A stretch of 64,000 nucleotides of DNA from an uncultured Bacteroidales bacterium (GCA_902774185.1 CACYHE010000008.1:62001-126000), one strand, 5' to 3'. Shown: positions 1 through 9,050, counted from the stretch's first letter. The notes: generated from the letters alone by a model not told the origin. Translations and numbers: made by a program.

Positions 1-497
1 CGACCTGCCCCCTGCGAGATCTCCTCTTGCACACCGCCATCCGAGATGAAGGCATAGATAGTAGGATTATGAATCGCTCCGTAACGGGTGTTGAACCATT
101 TGGCGGCAATCGCTGCGCCTACTGCAAAGGTATGACCTTGTCCCAACGGACCGGAAGTGTTCTCGATCATGCGCTCTACCTCACGCTCCGGGTGGCCCGG
201 TGTAACCGAACCCCATTGACGCAGGTTCTGCAGGTCCTCCAATGTGAACTTACCTGCCAGGCAGAGTTGGCTATAAAGCATCGGAGCCATGTGACCCGGA
301 TCCAAGAAGAAACGGTCTCTTGCTTCCCAACCCGCATTGTCCGGATCGTATTCCAGAAACTCACTGAAGAGTACATTGATAAAGTCTGCGCCTCCCATGG
401 CTCCACCCGGGTGACCACTCTTCGCTTTCTCTACGGCTGCGGCTGCTAAAATGCGAATGTTGTCCGCTGCACGATTCATTAATTGTGTCTTGTTCAT
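1..497 (-). CDS. tkt: Transketolase, N-terminal part (cut by window edge)
   Basis: This is the first ~165 codons of a thiamine diphosphate-dependent transketolase, which moves two-carbon units between sugar phosphates in the non-oxidative pentose phosphate pathway. The translation starts MNKTQLMNRAADNIR and shows the family's SGHPGGAMGGADF segment (about residues 27-39), DPGHMAPMLYS, TPGHPE, and the cofactor-region motif GPLGQG followed by an SDGGVQEE stretch where the diphosphate-binding GDG motif lies in the family. The rest, including the pyrimidine-binding and C-terminal domains, lies before base 1. The ATG at 495-497 is followed upstream by a 7-bp repeat array. The family assignment is secure; E1-type relatives such as 1-deoxyxylulose-5-phosphate synthase fit less well. 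Confidence 0.93.
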   Translation of the reverse strand, partial: MNKTQLMNRAADNIRILAAAAVEKAKSGHPGGAMGGADFINVLFSEFLEYDPDNAGWEARDRFFLDPGHMAPMLYSQLCLAGKFTLEDLQNLRQWGSVTPGHPEREVERMIENTSGPLGQGHTFAVGAAIAAKWFNTRYGAIHNPTIYAFISDGGVQEEISQGAG

Positions 498-500
498 AGT

Positions 501-533
501 AAATATCAAATATCAAATTTCAAATTTCAAAAC
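501..533. repeat. Heptanucleotide array (TCAAATN type)
   Basis: About four and a half imperfect 7-bp units of TCAAATA/TCAAATT fill the gap between the transketolase start and the end of the next minus-strand gene, and run over that gene's stop codon. Confidence 0.85.
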
Positions 534-1117
534 CTCCATCCTAGGTAGTAGTTTAACCCCCAACCGATATTGTCTCTGGCTCCGAACCCGGGGATGTATT
601 CGGGGATATCCTCTCCTTTGCGGGTAAACAGCACCTTCAATCGTCCCATCCAACCCATGTAAAAAGCGGTGTTGTTCACTTCGCAGATCTCCACCTGACA
701 ACCGGCATCTATCTCTCCCCAGCAATCGGTCCGTTTGGACTGCATCCCTGTTCCGATACGTGCACCGATGAGCAAGGCGTGCGGACTGTTCGGATGTTTC
801 TTGAGCATGTTGATATCACAACCTACTCGAAAAAATCCGCCTTGTCCTTGGTATGCCACCGTGTCGCTTCGCATCAGTTGTCCGCCTGCATAACCGAGTT
901 CGAGAGTAGGGTAGTACCGTTTCGCCAAACGGACGTTCACCGCTACCTCATACTGCTGCATCTTCCAGTTATTCAACGCCGGAACGACAATGGGCGAAGC
1001 GATATCAAATTTCACCTGCGTTCCCATGTAGATACTGTCGTTCTTGGCTGTCAACTGTTGGCAGTTCGCCGTAAGCAGCAGGATCAGTACTATGTTACAT
1101 AAGCGTCTTAGCTTCAT
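527..1117 (-). CDS. Probable outer-membrane beta-barrel protein, unknown function
   Basis: A 196-residue protein with a hydrophobic N-terminal signal-like segment (residues 5-20, containing LLLTANC, possibly a lipobox). It continues as alternating strands rich in Tyr, Gly and Phe and ends in WRF; a C-terminal aromatic residue is typical of outer-membrane barrels. It resembles the small Bacteroidota families annotated DUF6048, but I cannot confirm that. Its start overlaps the end of the next upstream gene (1095-1625) by 23 bases, so the two are probably co-transcribed. Nothing in it suggests an enzyme. Confidence 0.6.
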   Translation of the reverse strand: MKLRRLCNIVLILLLTANCQQLTAKNDSIYMGTQVKFDIASPIVVPALNNWKMQQYEVAVNVRLAKRYYPTLELGYAGGQLMRSDTVAYQGQGGFFRVGCDINMLKKHPNSPHALLIGARIGTGMQSKRTDCWGEIDAGCQVEICEVNNTAFYMGWMGRLKVLFTRKGEDIPEYIPGFGARDNIGWGLNYYLGWRF

Positions 1118-1625
1118 TCTTCAGCATCTCGATGGCTTTATCTGTAGGGGTAGTACCGTTACTCATATAGGCGGTCAGCAAGGCAGTCGCATAGGTTTGC
1201 GCATTGGCATCTTGCGGTATCTGCGCCATGATGGCGATGACGAACGAGGCCATCTGATCCCGTGCACTGATCACCGCATCCCACACTTCGTTGCTCACAT
1301 AAACCTGCTGACTCTGGTTGTGGTCAAACTCCATACGGATCGTCTGGAGCAGATATTGCTGTACTTGTCCGACCGTCCATGTGTTCAGCGCTTCCGGCTC
1401 GTTCTTGCGCAACTCCATCAACATATGTTCCGGCTTCGTTCGTTCCAATAACAAAGCCAGACGCTCATAAGCGCGTAAACGGATAGGAGAAACGGCTTTC
1501 TGACTCTCTCGTTTCAAGTCCCATTGTCGTTTCCGCTCCTCATTTTTGTAAAACGTATGAAGGATAAACCAGAAACCCAAAATCATCACTGCCACCAGCA
1601 GTATATAGGGTAAAATCTGTGCCAT
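1095..1625 (-). CDS. Conserved membrane-anchored protein of unknown function
   Basis: A 176-residue protein with one N-terminal membrane helix (residues 4-22, LPYILLVAVMILGFWFIL), then a charged cytosolic part with the block LRAYERLALLLERTKP and an alpha-helical C-terminal half. I do not recognise a catalytic motif. The layout, one helix plus a soluble helical domain, is common in small Bacteroidota proteins of unknown role. The ATG at 1623-1625 sits about 25 bases after a clear minus-strand promoter (-7 box at 1652-1659), so this gene starts a short transcription unit with 527-1117. Confidence 0.65.
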   Translation of the reverse strand: MAQILPYILLVAVMILGFWFILHTFYKNEERKRQWDLKRESQKAVSPIRLRAYERLALLLERTKPEHMLMELRKNEPEALNTWTVGQVQQYLLQTIRMEFDHNQSQQVYVSNEVWDAVISARDQMASFVIAIMAQIPQDANAQTYATALLTAYMSNGTTPTDKAIEMLKNEAKTLM

Positions 1626-1651
1626 TTTATAATGTCATTATAAATTCGCCG

Positions 1652-1690
1652 CAAAATTACAAAAAAAAAATGACATACGCAAGCGTATGC
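1652..1690 (-). promoter_or_regulatory. Combined murG terminator and promoter for 1095-1625
   Basis: Read on the minus strand, GGCATACGC-TT-GCGTATGTC forms a 9-bp hairpin (one G-T pair) followed by a ten-base T run, which is a Rho-independent terminator shape just after murG. The T run leads straight into TAATTTTG (1652-1659), a Bacteroidota -7 box placed correctly for the next gene. The same palindrome lies where the upstream promoter element should be. Confidence 0.65.
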
Positions 1691-1737
1691 CATTCTTTTC
1701 GCGATTTTTTTCGCTTTTCCCTTTTCCGGATATCCAT

Positions 1738-2820
1738 TTATTTCGCTTTTTTGGCCAGTTTAATCACCTCTTCGGCGATACGTTTGGCAGAGTCTGTTTG
1801 AGCCAGTTTCAGCACATTGGTATGTAACTCTTCCAATCGTTTTTTATTACCGATCAACTCCAATGCCGTAGGGATGAGTTGTTCGGCAGCATCGACATCA
1901 CGCACCAAAACAGCAGCCTCTTTGTTAACCAATGCCATCGCATTATGCGTCTGATGGTCCTCGGCTACGTTGGGGGACGGAACCAGTATAGCCGGTTTAC
2001 CAAGCAGACATAACTCACTGATAGACGAGGCACCGGCACGGCTAATCACCAAATCGGCATTGGCGTACCGATCCGGCATGTCAGCCAAGAAATCCAGACA
2101 CTCGATATTGCTTGGACTTCCTGCCGCCTCCCATGCCGCCTTGCATTTCTCGTAATAAACCTTACCCGTTTGCCAAACAACTTTTAACTCCTGGCTATTA
2201 GCTTTTAGCTTTTCAAGCGAAGCGATGACTGCTTCGTTGATCGTGCGTGCACCGAGCGAACCGCCGATGATCAATAAATTCCTTTCACCTTTCACCTTTA
2301 TCCTTTCACCTTTCAATAGGTTTTGACGAACTGGGTTACCGGTAAGGATGATCTTGTCGGCAGGAAAGAAACGTTCCATGCCTTCGTATGCCACGCAGAT
2401 CTTGGCAGCCTTGTCCTTGAGGATCTTATTCGTCACTCCGGCAAAACCGTTTTGTTCTTGCAGCAGGATAGGAATACCCATCTTGGCAGCCTGCCACATC
2501 GCTGCTCCGGAAGCGTAACCGCCGACACCGACACCTACATTCGGACGGAAGTCCCGAATGATCTTCTTCACCTGACGCAATGACTTCATCAGGTCAATAA
2601 GCACCGACACGTTTTTCCATGGTTGGGCACGGTTGAAACCTCTTACCGGAAGTCCGATGATCTTGTACCCGGCTTGCGGAACGCGTTCCATCTCCATGCG
2701 GCCCAAGGCTCCCACAAACAGGATCTCCGCTTCAGGATCCAACTCCTTCAGTGCATTCGCAATACTTACTGCGGGGAAGATATGTCCACCGGTTCCCCCT
2801 CCGGAAATAAGATATCTCAT
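1738..2820 (-). CDS. murG: UDP-GlcNAc:lipid I N-acetylglucosaminyltransferase MurG
   Basis: MurG adds GlcNAc to undecaprenyl-pyrophosphoryl-MurNAc-pentapeptide on the cytoplasmic face, giving lipid II. The 360-residue protein has the N-terminal loop SGGGTGGHIFPA (residues 6-17), VGVGGYAS, LTGNPVR, the donor-site GGSLGARTINEAV and ISRAGASSISEL, all family marks. Length is normal. Residues ~169-181 (GERIKVKGERNLL) are encoded by an in-frame heptanucleotide array at 2279-2317, an oddity in the linker between the two Rossmann-like domains. It is the last gene of the division and cell-wall cluster here; murC, ftsQ, ftsA and ftsZ do not follow. Confidence 0.97.
   Translation of the reverse strand: MRYLISGGGTGGHIFPAVSIANALKELDPEAEILFVGALGRMEMERVPQAGYKIIGLPVRGFNRAQPWKNVSVLIDLMKSLRQVKKIIRDFRPNVGVGVGGYASGAAMWQAAKMGIPILLQEQNGFAGVTNKILKDKAAKICVAYEGMERFFPADKIILTGNPVRQNLLKGERIKVKGERNLLIIGGSLGARTINEAVIASLEKLKANSQELKVVWQTGKVYYEKCKAAWEAAGSPSNIECLDFLADMPDRYANADLVISRAGASSISELCLLGKPAILVPSPNVAEDHQTHNAMALVNKEAAVLVRDVDAAEQLIPTALELIGNKKRLEELHTNVLKLAQTDSAKRIAEEVIKLAKKAK
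2279..2317. repeat. In-frame heptanucleotide array within murG
   Basis: About five units of CCTTTCA/CCTTTAT, read in murG as a seven-residue periodic stretch (GERIKVK, GERNLLI). It lies in a linker, so the enzyme core is not broken. Confidence 0.8.
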
Positions 2821-2854
2821 AAAATGTCAAATTTCTTATTCTTCGAAACGATTA

Positions 2855-2884
2855 TTTCAAATATCAAATATCAAATATCAAATT
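2855..2884. repeat. Heptanucleotide array between murG and ftsW
   Basis: Four units of TCAAATA in the 66-bp gap between ftsW and murG, the same unit type as at 501-533. Confidence 0.85.
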
Positions 2885-2886
2885 CG

Positions 2887-4119
2887 TTACTCAAGAGTAA
2901 CGATCGGTACTTCTTCTTCGCTCTTCTCTTTGGTCTCTTGGACGCGTTCGCGTAAGGCTATCTGTTCCCGACTCACGCCCATCAGGATTCCGAAATAGAT
3001 AGACGTGATGAGCACCGACGTACCACCCCTACTGATGAGGGGTAAAGGCTGACCGGTCACCGGACCGATACCTACTGCTACCAGCATGGATATCAAGGCT
3101 TGACAAGTGATCATCAATGCCAGACCCATCGTCATCAACATCGCCGGCATGTCCGAATACCGGCTCGATATATTACTGGCTCGGAAGAGGATGGCGATGT
3201 ATAGGAAGATAAGTGCAAAGGCGCCTATGATACCCCATTCCTCCACAATAATCGCGAAGATATAATCGGCAAAAGCCAAAGGCAGATAGTCACGCTCTTT
3301 ACTGTTCCCCGGCAAGACACCCAAAGGGGATGCCCCGCCTCTGGCGATCGCCACAGAGGAATAGACCTCCTGAATATTATCGTCCGTCAAGACGTATTTC
3401 GATGCGTTATCGTGCTCAAAATGCCGGTCTATTCGACTGACCCAAGTGGTGGCACGTTTGAACGGACCATGCATATTCCGTTGGGGCCGTACAAAACCGA
3501 ACTCTACTATACAGTACCCCAGAACCAGAACCAACACGGCAATACCTACTACGGACAGCGTGTATTTCCAAGGAATACGTGCCAGTACCCATAGGCAGAA
3601 AATGATCAAACCGATCAGTACGGCGGTGGATAAGTTAGATGCCATAATAGGCAGCATCACTACACCGGAGATGATCAGCGTTCGGTAGAAATACTTCTTC
3701 TTATCCGCTTCCGTTCGGATACGTGCCAACTGGTCCGCAATGACGATGATCAGCGATAACTTCGCCAATTCGGAAGGTTGAAACGTGATGCCTGCCAACC
3801 GGATCCAACGGGATGCACCGTTGATGGTAACCACCAAAGGATTATGCGGAATCATCGTCGAATAGACCAGTAAGGTGCTGACACCCAATAAGATATACCC
3901 TCCGAATCGCACCCAGTAGGTAGGAATGAACTGAATCGTATAAGCAGCAATCACACCCAGGATCAGGAAGAACATCTGTTGACCGATGGGACCCAAGGCG
4001 GAGTGGTTCGAATAGACCAAAGTGGACGAGGCGGAGAATAGCGCAATAACCGCTGCCACAATCAGAAACAGGTATATCACCCAATAGGTCTTGTCGATAT
4101 TTTTGAAATTCAGTTTCAT
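2887..4119 (-). CDS. ftsW: Septal peptidoglycan polymerase FtsW (SEDS family)
   Basis: FtsW is the SEDS glycosyltransferase that polymerises lipid II at the septum together with the FtsI transpeptidase. The 410-residue protein has about ten membrane helices and the family marks NGASRWIRLAGITFQPSELAKLS (around residues 99-121), EWGIIGAF, and GPVTGQPLPLISRGGTS (around 334-350). The C-terminus is a charged cytosolic tail. RodA is the main alternative, but the location between murD and murG favours FtsW. Its ATG overlaps the stop of the upstream unknown gene (ATGA at 4116-4119), so the two are translationally coupled. Confidence 0.95.
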   Translation of the reverse strand: MKLNFKNIDKTYWVIYLFLIVAAVIALFSASSTLVYSNHSALGPIGQQMFFLILGVIAAYTIQFIPTYWVRFGGYILLGVSTLLVYSTMIPHNPLVVTINGASRWIRLAGITFQPSELAKLSLIIVIADQLARIRTEADKKKYFYRTLIISGVVMLPIMASNLSTAVLIGLIIFCLWVLARIPWKYTLSVVGIAVLVLVLGYCIVEFGFVRPQRNMHGPFKRATTWVSRIDRHFEHDNASKYVLTDDNIQEVYSSVAIARGGASPLGVLPGNSKERDYLPLAFADYIFAIIVEEWGIIGAFALIFLYIAILFRASNISSRYSDMPAMLMTMGLALMITCQALISMLVAVGIGPVTGQPLPLISRGGTSVLITSIYFGILMGVSREQIALRERVQETKEKSEEEVPIVTLE

Positions 4120-5576
4120 GCCTTGTTGTCTATTTGCTGCTTAATATATTCCTGCTGTTTCGTGTAGAACCAGAAGTTGGCAATCAGATTTTGCTCAAAG
4201 ATGAAAGATTTATCTTTAATGTCCTTTAAGATACAGATAGGTTTTTCTGACTTCTTGGATTTGTCTTTTTCAATCCGTCGAGGATTGATTAATTTTAATT
4301 TCGCTTCATCGTATCTTTCGGCTTCCAATTGATCCAATTTCGTATAGTTGTCATCTGTCCTGGTCGTAGTTTTTTCGACTTTAGAGGGCTCAGCAACATC
4401 CAGGGAGATATTATCCCATTCCACGATCATGATATCTTTGATTGCATCGATATCTTGGGGGACATAATCCGGGTACATGAGACTTGCGAACTTATCGCAT
4501 GTGGTTTCCAAATCAATAGTATAAAACAAGGTCGGTTTACCTCCTTCATAGGGATCACGAGCCAAGCCTAAGAAACAGATTTTCATGTTGTCCAATAGGC
4601 TTGTTAAAGCAGTCTCTTTCTCTTTGTCCTTGGTCCAAGGAAGTTTTTTCTTTATCTCTTCACGCACACAGGTTTCTTTGATATACTCCTCTTTATTTGT
4701 TGCCTCTTGGTACCCTTCTACCATTAAGCGTGTGGCAAGGCTTGCCGTGACGCCGTCTTTGACTACCGTTGCATCTTTACCACGATGCGGCATAACAAGG
4801 TATCTTGTGCCATTTTCTACCAAGAAAAGCAAGGCGTTGATGCCGATATGATTTGACATCTTGGAGATGGGGAGTTCCGTTAGCACATCGATACTCTCAT
4901 ACATACGACGTAAGGAAACATCTTCCGCTATTTGATAATCCAACACGCGGTTAGTCAGCAGATGGTTCACATAGGTACTACGCGCAATGGTGATAATGTG
5001 TTTATTGCCATTTTTATCCGATGCCTTCTCAAAATCTTGAAGACGAGGGGTGAATTCATTGGTAGTCTTACTTGCCGAATGGGCTCCTAAAAGTTCTACC
5101 GCATGCAGTTCAATGAAATGATTGACCTCGAAATACGTGTCCGGTTTATCAATGATTTTTATACCATTCGCGTTTTCGTTGCAAAAGAATAGCTTGTCGC
5201 AATATACAATACAAGGTTGCTCATCCTTCTCTGGATGCAGGAGAAATTCTTGGCGATATTTATGTTTTTCGTCTTTATTTATATTTTTGTAGATCTTGAG
5301 CATTTGCGAGTTTTTATAACTCACTTTCAATTCATCCTCATGACGTTTATACACCCAAGAGATAAGCAAGATAATTAAAAATGCAAAAATAAAAGCCAGC
5401 AAGGAAGCGATGAGGTTAATATATACATCCCATCCTGTATCCCAACAATCTTTTACTGAATGTAAAAGATAACCTATACCTCCGAAAAGAGATATAAGCA
5501 ACAAAACCATTAGTGTTACGTCAAGTTTGCTTTTCCCCCATTTAAACTTAAAGAATCTTTTTAATTCGTCTTCCAT
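4116..5576 (-). CDS. Unknown protein with two N-terminal membrane helices, inserted in the dcw cluster
   Basis: A 486-residue protein I do not recognise. Residues ~20-40 and ~53-75 are strong membrane helices, so residues ~80-486 are probably cytosolic; that part is Lys/Glu-rich with a charged segment near 420-450. A stretch around residues 296-319 ending in CVREEIKKKL faintly recalls a Nudix box (E-x7-R-E) but lacks the expected glycines, so I do not assign it. The gene looks more AT-rich than ftsW and murD on either side. It begins 11 bases after the oxidoreductase gene and overlaps ftsW by 4 bases, so it is transcribed with the cell-wall genes. It is not a usual member of this cluster. Confidence 0.75.
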   Translation of the reverse strand: MEDELKRFFKFKWGKSKLDVTLMVLLLISLFGGIGYLLHSVKDCWDTGWDVYINLIASLLAFIFAFLIILLISWVYKRHEDELKVSYKNSQMLKIYKNINKDEKHKYRQEFLLHPEKDEQPCIVYCDKLFFCNENANGIKIIDKPDTYFEVNHFIELHAVELLGAHSASKTTNEFTPRLQDFEKASDKNGNKHIITIARSTYVNHLLTNRVLDYQIAEDVSLRRMYESIDVLTELPISKMSNHIGINALLFLVENGTRYLVMPHRGKDATVVKDGVTASLATRLMVEGYQEATNKEEYIKETCVREEIKKKLPWTKDKEKETALTSLLDNMKICFLGLARDPYEGGKPTLFYTIDLETTCDKFASLMYPDYVPQDIDAIKDIMIVEWDNISLDVAEPSKVEKTTTRTDDNYTKLDQLEAERYDEAKLKLINPRRIEKDKSKKSEKPICILKDIKDKSFIFEQNLIANFWFYTKQQEYIKQQIDNKA

Positions 5577-5587
5577 ACTTCCTTGAT

Positions 5588-6472
5588 TTATAGGTTGTCA
5601 AACAATATCTTATATATCTGTTCCGTCGTTTCGATAGGCAAACTAAACTCCGGATAATGGGCGTAAAATGCGGTGTATTGTGCCGTCAACCGTTCACACG
5701 ATTCGTCTTGGAAGAGCACCTTTCCGTCGCATTCCACCGACTGTCTCGAATGATTCAGCACGTAGGTATGTCCACCTGTCTCAATCACGGTCTGCTTATG
5801 GTTAATTCCTTTATCCCAACGAACCTCAATCTCAATCGCAGTAAGGCCTGCATTAGCCTTAAAATCAGAACGATAGTGTAGTCCACAGGTCGGGTCTGTC
5901 AAATGACTGATATGACTGTCTCGCATCTGTTCTAACGGCACCCATAACGCCAATAGTGCTAAGGCATTGACGCCGCTATCCAACCATGAACCGCCTAACA
6001 CCCGTTTGGCTTTCTGTATCCGTCCCTGCTCATCGGCATAAGGGTCAGAGAAAGCGATACGGATAGCGTCTATCGGTTGTTGCGGTCGGTTGGTTTCCCA
6101 CCAACGTACTTCCGGACCGCAGATACTGTGATAGACTGCCGTCCATTCGGGTGTTTGCAAAAGGCTAAGCACGTCTTGTGACGTAGCAGCCAAAGGTTTC
6201 TCGATGATCACTTCCAGCCCTTGCCCCATACACAGCTCTGCCAATGCACGGTGCGCTTGAGGAGGCGTAAGGATCAGCACGGTGTCCGGTTGTACGTTCT
6301 CCACCAACCGTGTCCAATCGGTATCAAAGGGAATACCGGCATAGCAAGGCTCTTGTGCGGCTTCTTTACGTAAATCACACAAACCGACAACCCTTATATC
6401 GGGTATGTGTTGCAAGGCCTCCAGATGATGCCGCGCAATCGTTCCTAACCCTATGATTGCTATACGCTTCAT
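5588..6472 (-). CDS. Gfo/Idh/MocA-family NAD(P)-dependent oxidoreductase
   Basis: A 294-residue protein with an N-terminal Rossmann motif IGLGTIARHHLEAL (residues 6-19), a typical VEKPLA-type motif here as EVIIEKPLA (about residues 129-137), and a GGSWLDSGVNALALL segment like the family's catalytic-domain helix. Members oxidise or reduce sugars, inositols and related compounds; the substrate cannot be told from sequence. It is adjacent to murD with no gap (6472/6473) and 11 bases before the 2-TM unknown gene. This position inside the cluster is unusual and may mean a role in envelope sugar metabolism, but that is inference. Confidence 0.85.
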   Translation of the reverse strand: MKRIAIIGLGTIARHHLEALQHIPDIRVVGLCDLRKEAAQEPCYAGIPFDTDWTRLVENVQPDTVLILTPPQAHRALAELCMGQGLEVIIEKPLAATSQDVLSLLQTPEWTAVYHSICGPEVRWWETNRPQQPIDAIRIAFSDPYADEQGRIQKAKRVLGGSWLDSGVNALALLALWVPLEQMRDSHISHLTDPTCGLHYRSDFKANAGLTAIEIEVRWDKGINHKQTVIETGGHTYVLNHSRQSVECDGKVLFQDESCERLTAQYTAFYAHYPEFSLPIETTEQIYKILFDNL

Positions 6473-7753
6473 TTATAATGCCCTCACCGCTTGCATGAAC
6501 TGCTCGCCACGGTCTTCGTAACTCTTGAACAAATCGAAACTGGCACAGCATGGACTAAGCAGTACCGTATCGCCGTCCTTGGCGGCATTGTAAGCACCCA
6601 TCACTGCGTCGTGCAGGTTGTCCGTATCGATAATATTCAAACCAAAACCACCGAAGTGCTCTCTTAGTTTCTCATTATGCAGCCCCATAAACACCAAGGT
6701 ATGGCATTTCTCTTTCACCAACTCATCAATCTCACTGTAGTCATTGCCCTTGTCCTTACCGCCTAAAATCAAGACGGTCGGCGTCTTCATGCTCTCCAAT
6801 GCGTACCAGCAACTATTGACATTCGTCGCCTTACTGTCATTAATCCATCTCACACCCCGAATCGTGGCTACATACTGCAAACGGTGTTCCACTCCCTGAA
6901 AACGCATCAAGCTCTCCCGAATGACATCTTTCTTGATATTCAATACATTAGCAGCAATCGTGGCGGCCATCGAGTTCAGTACATTATGCCGTCCCTTCAA
7001 CGCCAATTCTTCTTCGCTTACCGGCAGCGGGTTCGGTTGACTAAAACCGTACGGATAGAGTTTGGCGCCCAACTGCAGCTTCTTCATCTCCCGGTCGATA
7101 ACCGGATCTTCTGCCCAATAGATGAACGCATCGTCTGCTGTCTGATTACGGGTGATACGGAACTTGGCATCGACGTAGTTTTGGAACTTATAATCATATC
7201 GATCCAGATGGTCCGGCGTGATATTCAGCAAGATGGCGATATCCGCCTTGAAATCATACATGTTATCCAACTGGAACGAACTTAACTCAATCACATAGTA
7301 GTCATGATCCTCATGCGCCACCTGCAACGCTAACGAATTACCGATATTTCCTGCCAAACCTACATTCAAACCGGCATGACGTAAGATATAGTAAATCAAG
7401 GATGTCGTGGTGGTCTTGCCGTTCGAACCGGTGATACAGATCATCTTCGCATGCGTATAACGTGCCGCAAACTCAATCTCCGAAATGATCGGAGTGCCTT
7501 GTGCCTGCAGTTTCTGTATCAACGGTGCTGTCAAAGGAATACCCGGAGACTTCACCACCTCGTCAGCGTTCAAAATCAACTCCTCCGTATGCTTCCCGTC
7601 TTCCCATTTGACTCCGTTCTGGTTCAGCAATGCCCGATAAGGTTCGCTGATCGTTCCGCAATCACTCACGAATACATCGAACCCTTTCTCCTTCGCCAAG
7701 ATAGCTGCTCCGCTACCACTTTCTCCTGCGCCTAAAACAACAATTCGCTTCAT
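6473..7753 (-). CDS. murD: UDP-N-acetylmuramoyl-L-alanine:D-glutamate ligase MurD
   Basis: MurD adds D-glutamate to UDP-MurNAc-L-Ala in the cytosol with ATP. The 426-residue protein shows VLGAGESGSGAA at the N-terminal UDP-binding domain, the Mur-ligase P-loop ITGSNGKTTTTSL (around residues 107-119), the central-domain LNITPDHLDRY, and the C-terminal-domain NDSKATNVNS and LILGGKDKG motifs. Length is normal. It lies 5 bases downstream of mraY and directly abuts the oxidoreductase gene. Confidence 0.97.
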   Translation of the reverse strand: MKRIVVLGAGESGSGAAILAKEKGFDVFVSDCGTISEPYRALLNQNGVKWEDGKHTEELILNADEVVKSPGIPLTAPLIQKLQAQGTPIISEIEFAARYTHAKMICITGSNGKTTTTSLIYYILRHAGLNVGLAGNIGNSLALQVAHEDHDYYVIELSSFQLDNMYDFKADIAILLNITPDHLDRYDYKFQNYVDAKFRITRNQTADDAFIYWAEDPVIDREMKKLQLGAKLYPYGFSQPNPLPVSEEELALKGRHNVLNSMAATIAANVLNIKKDVIRESLMRFQGVEHRLQYVATIRGVRWINDSKATNVNSCWYALESMKTPTVLILGGKDKGNDYSEIDELVKEKCHTLVFMGLHNEKLREHFGGFGLNIIDTDNLHDAVMGAYNAAKDGDTVLLSPCCASFDLFKSYEDRGEQFMQAVRAL

Positions 7754-7758
7754 TTCAA

Positions 7759-9042
7759 CTATCTTATTTTCAATGTTAACAATGCCAATGCGGCCAAGAT
7801 CAAGGTCACGATACAGAACCGTAACACGATCTTGGTCTCATGATGCAGGTTACGGCTGCCCTTGAAGCATATCTTACATGTTGGGTCGTTCTTCAAAACC
7901 TGCTCTACGCTGGTACGGAAATGATCATGCAGCGGTGCACGTTTCCAGACACGCACATGTTGCCCGCGTTTCTTGTTCCACTTATATACCTGCGTCTGTA
8001 AGATAACCGATACGCTCTCCATCAGGAAAACACCGCAGATGATAGGTACCAGTAACTCCTTGTGAATCATCATCGCACAAACACCGATGATACCGCCTAC
8101 CGTCAGGCTACCGGTATCGCCCAAGAAGACTTGTGCCGGAAAACCGTTCCACCATAGATAACCGACCAAGGCGCCTACGAACGATGCCAAAAAGACAACC
8201 AACTCCTCACTGCCCGGTATGTACATCACATCGAAATACTCTGCCCAGATCACACTACCGCTCGTATAAGCCAATACCAGTAACGCGATACCCATGATCG
8301 CTGAGTTTCCGGCACACATACCGTCCATACCGTCGTTTAAGTTAGCTCCGTTACTTACTGCCGCTACCACAAAAATAGTCAGTAACACGAAGAAAATCCA
8401 ACCAAAGCGGTACTTATTCGCCTCTCCTGTCCAACTGAACAAGTCGGCATAGTTGAAGTTATGATGTTTGACAAACGGAATCGTTGTCTGTGTGGACTTG
8501 ATCTCCGGCGTCTTCTCCACCACAACCACATTATTCTCGATATGACTTGTCACCACTTCGTTCATGCTCACTGCCGGACAGAAACGTAACGTTAGACCGA
8601 CAATCAAACCCAAAGCAACCTGACCGCCTATCTTCACCCAACCGTTCAGACCTTCTTTGTTTTTCTTGAAGGTCTTGATATAATCGTCCGCAAAACCCAG
8701 CGAACCCATCATCAGCGTCGTGATCAGCATCAGGATCATATAGACGTTGTTCAATTTACCGAAAAGCAGACAGGGGATAAGAATTGCTGCGATCACGATT
8801 AGTCCGCCCATCGTCGGAACACCTTTCTTCGCCACATTGAACGGGTCAATGGAAGCATCGCGTTGCGTCTCGCTGATGTTATGACGCTTCATGTAGTTGA
8901 TGAACCAATTACCGAACCAGATACTCACCAGCAAACCAATGATGCCTGCTATGATCGCACGGAACGAGATATAGGTGAACAATCGAGCACCCGCCAAGTG
9001 TCCGTACGCCGTTGTCAAATAATCAAAAAGATGATATAGCAT
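7759..9042 (-). CDS. mraY: Phospho-N-acetylmuramoyl-pentapeptide transferase MraY
   Basis: MraY transfers phospho-MurNAc-pentapeptide to undecaprenyl phosphate, making lipid I in the inner membrane. The 427-residue protein has about ten helices and the family motifs KKGVPTMGGL, GFADDYIKTFKKNKEGL (the DD pair binds Mg), NLNDGMDGM, FLGDTGSL and the C-terminal loop HHHFE-equivalent APLHDHFR. It is longer than the E. coli protein (about 360), with an extra periplasmic segment near residues 155-215, as is usual in Bacteroidota. The start ATG is at 9040-9042, after a 7-bp array. Confidence 0.97.
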   Translation of the reverse strand: MLYHLFDYLTTAYGHLAGARLFTYISFRAIIAGIIGLLVSIWFGNWFINYMKRHNISETQRDASIDPFNVAKKGVPTMGGLIVIAAILIPCLLFGKLNNVYMILMLITTLMMGSLGFADDYIKTFKKNKEGLNGWVKIGGQVALGLIVGLTLRFCPAVSMNEVVTSHIENNVVVVEKTPEIKSTQTTIPFVKHHNFNYADLFSWTGEANKYRFGWIFFVLLTIFVVAAVSNGANLNDGMDGMCAGNSAIMGIALLVLAYTSGSVIWAEYFDVMYIPGSEELVVFLASFVGALVGYLWWNGFPAQVFLGDTGSLTVGGIIGVCAMMIHKELLVPIICGVFLMESVSVILQTQVYKWNKKRGQHVRVWKRAPLHDHFRTSVEQVLKNDPTCKICFKGSRNLHHETKIVLRFCIVTLILAALALLTLKIR

Positions 9043-9050
9043 AATATTTT

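Noticed and set aside
4116..5576. Nudix hydrolase domain in the 2-TM protein
   Set aside because: Only the E-x7-R-E part of the Nudix box is present; the conserved glycines are absent, so I did not assign it.
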